A DNA stretch of 10,979 nucleotides from Candidatus Kaiserbacteria bacterium RIFCSPHIGHO2_02_FULL_54_11b (GTDB lineage Bacteria; Patescibacteriota; Minisyncoccia; Phycocordibacterales; UBA2100), in assembly GCA_001781275.1 (NCBI GenBank), contig MFLH01000005.1:2682-13660 (forward strand). Reading direction: 5' to 3'. A program made the position numbers and the translations under genes. Of the stretch, positions 6,578-10,979 are shown in pieces. Within the stretch, counting starts at the first letter, position 1. Each line of letters opens with the position of its first letter. The notes under the pieces are model-generated. The model did no database searches. It worked only from the letters and a program-made list of their open reading frames with translations, and was not told the DNA's origin.

Positions 6578-7561
6578 TCACTTTTTTATTCCAAGAACAC
6601 GGAGGATAACAGTTGCAAGGCGCGATGGCTCGTGGCGCACAAGCGACCGGTTCCATATGTCACCTTTTTGTCGCGGCGAAAGACGGTGACTGATGAGATT
6701 TGCACCGACGAGCTTGCGACCCTCCGGAAGAATGTCCCACCGAGTCGGCGTCTCTCCTTCGCGTGCATACTTTTTAAGCAACGCTTTTTCCGGCAGCTTG
6801 TTGTTGTATATGACCGCATCAATCTTACTCCCCAAATATTTCTCAATTTCCGCTGCGTAATCTGCAACCGTGAAATCATGCGTATGTTCGGCCTTTGTCA
6901 TTAGGTTGCATATAAATATTTTCTTTGCGCGGCTCTTGTGAACTGCTTTTGAGATCCCGCGTACCAAAAGGTCCGGCACTAAACTCGCATACAAATTCCC
7001 CGGACCAATGATGATCGCATCGGCGGATCGGAGCGCTGCGAGCGCTTTCGGGTTCGCGTGTCCTCCCGGCTTGAGCCATATCCGTTTGAGTGATCCGTTC
7101 AGATTTGTTTGCTGGATGTTGTTTTCCCCGCGGATAATGCGCTTTCCGACTTGCGCCATGAGTGTAACTTTGTCGAGCGTGACTGGTATAACACGTCCAC
7201 GGATGCGGAGAATCTCTGCAGTTTTCTCGACTGCGCTATCGAAGCTGCCTGTGATTTTTTCAAGTGCCGATAAAAGCAAGTTCCCAAAACTATGACCCTT
7301 GAGAGCACCTTTCTCGAAGCGGTAGCTCATCAACTGACGCATGAGCATATCTGAAGAGGAGAGTGCCACGAGGCATTGCCGCACATCGCCCGGCGGGAGC
7401 ACACCAAGTTCATCGCGCAGTATCCCCGTTGAGAAGCCGTCATCTGCCATGGAGACGATCGCCGTCAGATTGAGAGGGTATTTCTTGAGAGCGGAAAGCA
7501 CTGTAAAGGTGCCGGTGCCGCCGCCGATAACAACTACGTTTTTCCAGCCTTTTTTGCCCAT
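6578..7561 (-). CDS. yvcK: YvcK/GlmR family protein (CofD-like fold), regulator of carbon flow to cell wall
   Basis: The 327-residue protein matches the YvcK/GlmR family across its length. Motifs are VIGGGTGTFTVL (11-22), ADDGFSTG (39-46), PPGDVRQCL (56-64), GHSFGNLLL (89-97), GPGNLYASLVPDLL (186-199) and CNLMTKAEHTHDFTVADY (218-235). The fold is that of 2-phospho-L-lactate transferase (CofD). In Bacillus the protein binds UDP-GlcNAc, is needed for growth on gluconeogenic carbon and stimulates GlmS (established for that organism, inferred here). The family loop is usually DDGGSSG; here it is DDGFSTG. The ATG at 7561 gives the standard N-terminus. No Shine-Dalgarno is seen; TAGTAT at 7577-7582 (minus strand, -21 to -16) is a weak -10 candidate. 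In Firmicutes yvcK lies with yvcJ and whiA; neither is next to it here. Confidence 0.93.
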   Translation of the reverse strand: MGKKGWKNVVVIGGGTGTFTVLSALKKYPLNLTAIVSMADDGFSTGILRDELGVLPPGDVRQCLVALSSSDMLMRQLMSYRFEKGALKGHSFGNLLLSALEKITGSFDSAVEKTAEILRIRGRVIPVTLDKVTLMAQVGKRIIRGENNIQQTNLNGSLKRIWLKPGGHANPKALAALRSADAIIIGPGNLYASLVPDLLVRGISKAVHKSRAKKIFICNLMTKAEHTHDFTVADYAAEIEKYLGSKIDAVIYNNKLPEKALLKKYAREGETPTRWDILPEGRKLVGANLISHRLSPRQKGDIWNRSLVRHEPSRLATVILRVLGIKK

Positions 7562-7612
7562 AGTATTGTTCGGGCCATACTAACAGAAACTCCGGCCGAC
7601 CGCACGCATGCT

Positions 7613-7646
7613 CGGACAGGCGGTAATAGACGAGGGTGTCTGTCCG
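7613..7646. repeat. Inverted repeat, possible operator, in the yvcK / Gmad2 divergent spacer
   Basis: CGGACAG (7613-7619) and CTGTCCG (7640-7646) are perfect 7-bp inverted arms separated by 20 bp. The right arm sits inside the -35/-10 spacer of the candidate promoter for the Gmad2 gene and the left arm just upstream of its -35 box, a layout compatible with a repressor site. It could instead be chance in a 102-bp gap. Confidence 0.35.
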
Positions 7647-7655
7647 TCGTATTAT
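7627..7655 (+). promoter_or_regulatory. Candidate sigma-70-type promoter for the Gmad2 protein gene
   Basis: TAGACG (7627-7632, four of six matches to TTGACA), a 17-bp spacer and TATTAT (7650-7655, five of six matches to TATAAT) precede the ATG at 7664 by 8 bp. The transcript would be leaderless or nearly so. This is the best two-box promoter I see in the window. Confidence 0.5.
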
Positions 7656-7663
7656 GTACAGGT

Positions 7664-8131
7664 ATGAATACACGATCATGGTGGGGACTTATCAGTGCGC
7701 TGACCATCATTGTAATTGTTTTAGCGTGGGTACTTTTCTCAACTCCCGCTCCGGTCGAAGCCCCTACGGCGACTTCAACCCCTCCTATTGCGACAACTAC
7801 TCTGCCGCTCGCTAAACGAGTGGTCGTCACCTCGCCAAAGGCAAACGCGACGGTGGGGAAGATCTTTGTCGTCTCGGGCGCGGCACCCGGGCCGTGGTTT
7901 TTTGAAGCGTCGTTTCCCATCAAGATCGTTGATGCGGACAACAACTTCATAGGAAGCGGAATTGCCCAAGCCCAGGGCGAATGGATGACGACCGATCAGG
8001 TCACTTTTACTTCCACCATCACGCTAACTGGCAGCTATACGGGTCCTGCGACTGTCGTCCTCTTGCGCGACAATCCGTCGGGACTGCCGGAGAATGATGA
8101 TTCGGTCTCCGTACCCATCGTGATACAGTAG
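7664..8131 (+). CDS. Membrane-anchored protein with Gmad2-type immunoglobulin-like domain
   Basis: The 155-residue protein has a short N-terminus with Arg4, a hydrophobic segment at about 7-25 (WGLISALTIIVIVLAWVLF), then a Pro/Thr/Ala-rich linker (26-50). The rest (51-155) fits the Gmad2 fold: VVVTSPKANATVGKIFVVSG (53-72), a PGPWFFEASFPIKIVDADN core (75-93), WMTTDQVTFTSTITL (107-121) and a C-terminal VSVPIVIQ strand. Gmad2 domains are known from spore-germination GerMN partners and occur widely in extracytoplasmic proteins of non-sporulating bacteria; their ligand is generally unclear. No Cys follows the hydrophobic segment, so it is not a lipoprotein; I expect a single-pass anchor with the domain outside. 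The ATG at 7664 is preceded by a good promoter but no ribosome-binding site. nth follows after 6 bp. Confidence 0.8.
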   Translation: MNTRSWWGLISALTIIVIVLAWVLFSTPAPVEAPTATSTPPIATTTLPLAKRVVVTSPKANATVGKIFVVSGAAPGPWFFEASFPIKIVDADNNFIGSGIAQAQGEWMTTDQVTFTSTITLTGSYTGPATVVLLRDNPSGLPENDDSVSVPIVIQ

Positions 8132-8132
8132 T

Positions 8133-8148
8133 CCTCCATGAAAGGAGG
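8133..8148 (+). promoter_or_regulatory. Hairpin placing the nth start codon in its loop
   Basis: CCTCC (8133-8137) and GGAGG (8144-8148) can pair as a 5-bp stem with ATGAAA, the nth start codon and second codon, as the loop. The only strong Shine-Dalgarno-like sequence near this gene (AAAGGAGG, 8141-8148) therefore lies after the start codon, not before it. No ATG, GTG or TTG follows at a usable distance in frame, so the start is not simply misassigned downstream. Confidence 0.4.
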
Positions 8149-8809
8149 CAAAGAAAAAGCGCGTCGCGTTCGAGCGCGAAGGATCGTTGCGTATCTGAAG
8201 CGTGCATACCCGGTACCCAAGAGTGAATTGAAATACAAGACGCCCTTCCAATTTGTCGTTGCCGTGATGCTAAGCGCCCAGTGCACCGACAAGGTCGTCA
8301 ATCGGGTGACAGAGCCGCTGTTCAAAAAATACAAAAAGCCATCTTGTTTTGCGGATGCAAAGCCGCAGGTATTTGAGAAGGAAATATCCTCCATCCCGTT
8401 CTTCCGTAACAAAGCGAAACACGTCATAGCGGCAGCAAGGATCGTCTCCCGTGATTTTCAGGGTCGCGTACCGCAGGGAGCGAAAGAGCTGCAAACACTT
8501 CCCGGCGTGGGATACAAGACTGCACATGTGATACTTGGCGAGCTCCATGATTCTTGGGAGGGTATACCGACCGATACCCATGTGCGACGTTTCGCACTGC
8601 GCTTCGATCTAACCGACAACACCGACCTTACCAAGATCTCAAAAGATCTCGAGCACCTCATCCCCAAAAAAGACTGGAAGTACGTCAACAACGGCCTCGT
8701 CCTCTACGGTCGCTACGTATGTAAAGCGAATCCACACGACTGTGCCACTCACCCGTTGACCAAGCTCTGGCCTCCAGCAGCTAACAGATGGCCGAAGGCT
8801 CGTGCTTAG
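8138..8809 (+). CDS. nth: Endonuclease III-like DNA glycosylase/AP lyase lacking two iron-sulfur cysteines
   Basis: The 223-residue protein is an HhH-GPD base-excision repair glycosylase. MLSAQCTDK (44-52) is the family block in the first half. The helix-hairpin-helix reads LPGVGYKTA (121-129) with catalytic Lys127, and the conserved Asp is Asp146 in TDTHVRR. Endonuclease III removes oxidised pyrimidines and nicks the abasic site. In E. coli a [4Fe-4S] cluster is held by C-x6-C-x2-C-x5-C near the C-terminus. Here the same spacing reads Cys195, Cys202, His205, Trp211, so two ligands are replaced and a normal cluster is unlikely. The chain also ends about a dozen residues later with a Pro/Arg/Lys tail. 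The ATG at 8138 is 6 bp after the Gmad2 gene, so the two may be co-transcribed. The stop (TAG) overlaps the stop of the convergent fusion gene by 3 bases. Confidence 0.92.
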   Translation: MKGGKEKARRVRARRIVAYLKRAYPVPKSELKYKTPFQFVVAVMLSAQCTDKVVNRVTEPLFKKYKKPSCFADAKPQVFEKEISSIPFFRNKAKHVIAAARIVSRDFQGRVPQGAKELQTLPGVGYKTAHVILGELHDSWEGIPTDTHVRRFALRFDLTDNTDLTKISKDLEHLIPKKDWKYVNNGLVLYGRYVCKANPHDCATHPLTKLWPPAANRWPKARA

Positions 8810-10979
8810 AGGTGCCGTCGGATACGACGCACGGTCTCGATGCCGTAGTTGACAGCGTACTTGGGAGAGAGCGGCTTATCCTGGGCGTGCAGATATGCCT
8901 CCGCGAAGCCGCCGAAGCCCTTTTTGAAAAGTGAGAGGCCTCTCCACGCATGTTTCGGCTTATCATCGGGCGCGATGCCCCAAAAATTGTAGAGTGTCGC
9001 GCCGCGTCGCTTTGCTTCCTGTATCACGCGCCATTGCAGGAGGTACGAAGCGTTGATGTCTTCGAATTTTTGTATCGAACCACTGTGGTGGTAAAAAGCC
9101 TGTCCATTGTAGAAAATGATGATCGCCGCGGCGATAAGTTCGCCCTTGTATGAGCCGAAGAAAAATACCGCCTCGCCGTCTTTGCTGAATAATTCAAATT
9201 CCGTTTGCAGGTAACTTTTGCTAAAAGGGGTGAATTGCTGCCGCTCCACCGTGGCCGCGTAGATCGATGCGAATTTTCCCATGTCAGCAGAGTCGCTGCT
9301 CTGCGTTATCTCCACTCCCTCCTTCTCCATTTTCTTTATAAGGTAGCGGGTTGTCTTGCGCATTTCTCTCAAAAGTTCGTCTTCGGGCTTTGTAATATCG
9401 AGCATCCACGATAATTCCGGATGCATGTGTATCGGCGCATCGCGGAAGCCCAAGCGCCGGTACATCGCGCGACTCTCGTCGCTTGCGGGCGAAAGGGGAC
9501 AGAAGCGGATGAAATCACATTCCTCGTCCCGTCCGATATCGCTGCAGTAACCGACCAGTGCGGCGAGCGCGCCTTTTTCATCACCAAAATCGGCTACGAT
9601 CGGGCCATGAGGGCATACGAGGAAGGTGCCTCGTCGCGCACCTATTTTGATAAAAAGTGCGATCCCGACCAATACGCGCGCATCATATACGCCGACGCGG
9701 AAGATCTTTGAACCCGTCTGTTCATAATGATGTCCCCATTTCCACGATTGCAGAAACGTGTGCGGCTTCTGCCCGCGCAAAAATCCCTCCCACTCCGCCT
9801 CGTCCCAAATTGGTTTTACGTGGTACGTCTTGCTGCCCTCGGATTTCAGCCACTCGTTCACGTGTGTCGCGATGAGGCGAGCATGTGCCGGTGACACGTT
9901 AAGATGCGTCGGTAAGTTCAATATCATTCGCGATACCTCTTCAGCTTGCGGACACTGCCCCCGGTAATCGGTGCGGTGTAAAAAACGTTTCGGTCCGAGC
10001 GGGGCGTCGTACCAAATGTCACTGACGTACACACGCCGCGCTTTTAGGTATTCGATCAGGCGGTCCCGCTCGTAGTGGATGATAGGGAAGCGCAAATTTG
10101 CAGAACGGGAAAGAAGCCCCATATCTCCGGAGATCTGCAGACGCTTGTCTATGGTCTCTGCATATATCTGCGCGATCTTTTTCCTATGCTCCGTGGTGTC
10201 GGGGAGCGTGGCGCATGTGCGCAGTATTCCGGCACAGTACCAGTCGGGGAGTTCATGCATTTCGCTTACCGCGCCCTCTATGAATGGACGCGAAAGGAGG
10301 TGCAGCGATTTGAGAGCCCGGTGAACGATCGATCCTAGTCGGAGTGTATGTGTCCACCTGATGATATACGTGAGGAAAGGGTAGAAACGATCTTTGAGTT
10401 GCTGGGAGCGTGCCACCTTCTTCAGAGCAGGTGCTTGAAGTCCTTGGTAGCTCTTGTTGCGTACGATGAGTGCGCCGCCTGCAACTGCGTCGACGACCTT
10501 ATCCTGACTAAAAGAGAGGACGACGAAATCTCCCACGGTACCCGCCTCGTCGCCGGAGGCATAGGTGCTGCCTATCGAGTGTGCCAGATCTTCGATAAGT
10601 GCCACTCCGCGCTCTTTGCACAAGGCCGCGATCGGCTCTATATCACAGGGGACCCCGAGCGTGTTTTGGATGACTACGGCCTTTATTGAACTATGTTCCG
10701 CAAGCGCGTCTTGCAGCGTTTGCGGCGAGAAATTCAAGGACGTCGAAGAGATGTCGAGATAAAGCGGAGTATGACCGCTCTCACGCACCGCTTGGTACAC
10801 GGCCCAGCACGTAAAGCCGTTGATCGCGACGGCGCCTTTTTCGGGGAGCGAGGAAAGCGCAATCTGAAGAGCATCCCTGCCTTTGTAGCAAAGAAGAGCC
10901 TTTCCGCCGTACCGTCTTTCCAAATATTCGATGAGATTTCTTCGGCTTGAATGCGTTCCCACTGCAAAAAGTGTTCGCA
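8806..10979 (-). CDS. Fusion: DegT/DnrJ/EryC1 PLP aminotransferase + FemAB/GNAT-type transferase (5' end probably outside window)
   Basis: One uninterrupted frame. Residues here count from an internal GTG at 10962 (718 aa), but the frame stays open to the window edge (RTLFAVGTHSS...), so the true start is at or beyond 10979. Residues 1 to about 370 are a sugar-aminotransferase fold: NGFTCWAVYQAV (48-59), VIQNTLGVPCDIEPI (97-111), IEDLAHSIGS (123-132) with cofactor Asp125, and SFSQDKVVDAVAGGALIV (150-167) with the PLP lysine Lys155. A short linker (370-382) leads to a FemAB/GNAT half: FLQSWKWGHHYEQTG (403-417), LREMRKTTRYLIKKMEKEGV (531-550), YLLQWRVIQEAKRRG (640-654), NFWGIAP (659-665) and LFKKGFGGF (678-686). 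FemAB proteins add amino acids to peptidoglycan stem peptides; related acyltransferases act in polysaccharide pathways. The likely joint role is making and then acylating an amino sugar or wall precursor (inference). No membrane segment is seen. Confidence 0.88.
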   Translation of the reverse strand, partial: RTLFAVGTHSSRRNLIEYLERRYGGKALLCYKGRDALQIALSSLPEKGAVAINGFTCWAVYQAVRESGHTPLYLDISSTSLNFSPQTLQDALAEHSSIKAVVIQNTLGVPCDIEPIAALCKERGVALIEDLAHSIGSTYASGDEAGTVGDFVVLSFSQDKVVDAVAGGALIVRNKSYQGLQAPALKKVARSQQLKDRFYPFLTYIIRWTHTLRLGSIVHRALKSLHLLSRPFIEGAVSEMHELPDWYCAGILRTCATLPDTTEHRKKIAQIYAETIDKRLQISGDMGLLSRSANLRFPIIHYERDRLIEYLKARRVYVSDIWYDAPLGPKRFLHRTDYRGQCPQAEEVSRMILNLPTHLNVSPAHARLIATHVNEWLKSEGSKTYHVKPIWDEAEWEGFLRGQKPHTFLQSWKWGHHYEQTGSKIFRVGVYDARVLVGIALFIKIGARRGTFLVCPHGPIVADFGDEKGALAALVGYCSDIGRDEECDFIRFCPLSPASDESRAMYRRLGFRDAPIHMHPELSWMLDITKPEDELLREMRKTTRYLIKKMEKEGVEITQSSDSADMGKFASIYAATVERQQFTPFSKSYLQTEFELFSKDGEAVFFFGSYKGELIAAAIIIFYNGQAFYHHSGSIQKFEDINASYLLQWRVIQEAKRRGATLYNFWGIAPDDKPKHAWRGLSLFKKGFGGFAEAYLHAQDKPLSPKYAVNYGIETVRRIRRHL

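Noticed and set aside
6555..6590. Intrinsic terminator between maf and yvcK (T-run at 6582-6587)
   Set aside because: I could not build a stable GC-rich stem directly before the T-run; the T-run is part of the yvcK 3' coding end.
1..10979. Mobile element, defence island, CRISPR array or tRNA genes
   Set aside because: No transposase, integrase, restriction or nuclease-effector genes, no regularly spaced repeats and no cloverleaf-like sequence were found; genes are metabolic, repair and envelope types.

Overview
The window looks like a compact bacterial chromosome segment, most likely from a Patescibacteria (CPR) lineage of the Parcubacteria type. This is inferred from dense, often overlapping genes, several proteins at or below their family's usual length, leaderless-looking starts and a small two-helix protein of a kind I associate with that group. 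TGA is used as a stop (first gene), so this is not a lineage that recodes UGA. Composition is moderately GC-rich by eye. I see no tRNA, rRNA, CRISPR, prophage or insertion sequence.

Left part (1-3818, + strand): the 3' end of a dihydroorotate dehydrogenase-family gene overlaps a serine beta-lactamase-like hydrolase by 8 nt. These are followed by glmS (glucosamine-6-phosphate synthase) and a 178-residue protein I cannot identify. Middle (3778-5750, - strand): metK (SAM synthetase), an 86-residue two-helix membrane protein and a HAD hydrolase follow each other closely; the last ends inside the 3' end of the unidentified gene. A 245-bp divergent spacer (5751-5995) carries a striking set of alternating inverted repeats and one copy of a widely scattered palindromic motif.

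Right part: maf (+) converges on yvcK/glmR (-). A divergent spacer with a promoter and an inverted repeat leads to a membrane-anchored Gmad2-domain protein (+) and an endonuclease III gene (+). These converge with a long - strand gene that runs to the window edge. That gene is the most unusual item: one reading frame encodes a complete-looking DegT/DnrJ/EryC1-type PLP aminotransferase followed by a FemAB/GNAT-type aminoacyl/acyl transferase.

Functional theme (inference): several genes touch the cell envelope. GlmS makes glucosamine-6-phosphate, YvcK/GlmR is known in Bacillus to stimulate GlmS, the fusion protein could make and acylate an amino sugar or modify peptidoglycan, and the beta-lactamase-like and Gmad2 proteins may act on or at the envelope. 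The rest (pyrD, metK, maf, nth, HAD) are metabolic or housekeeping genes.
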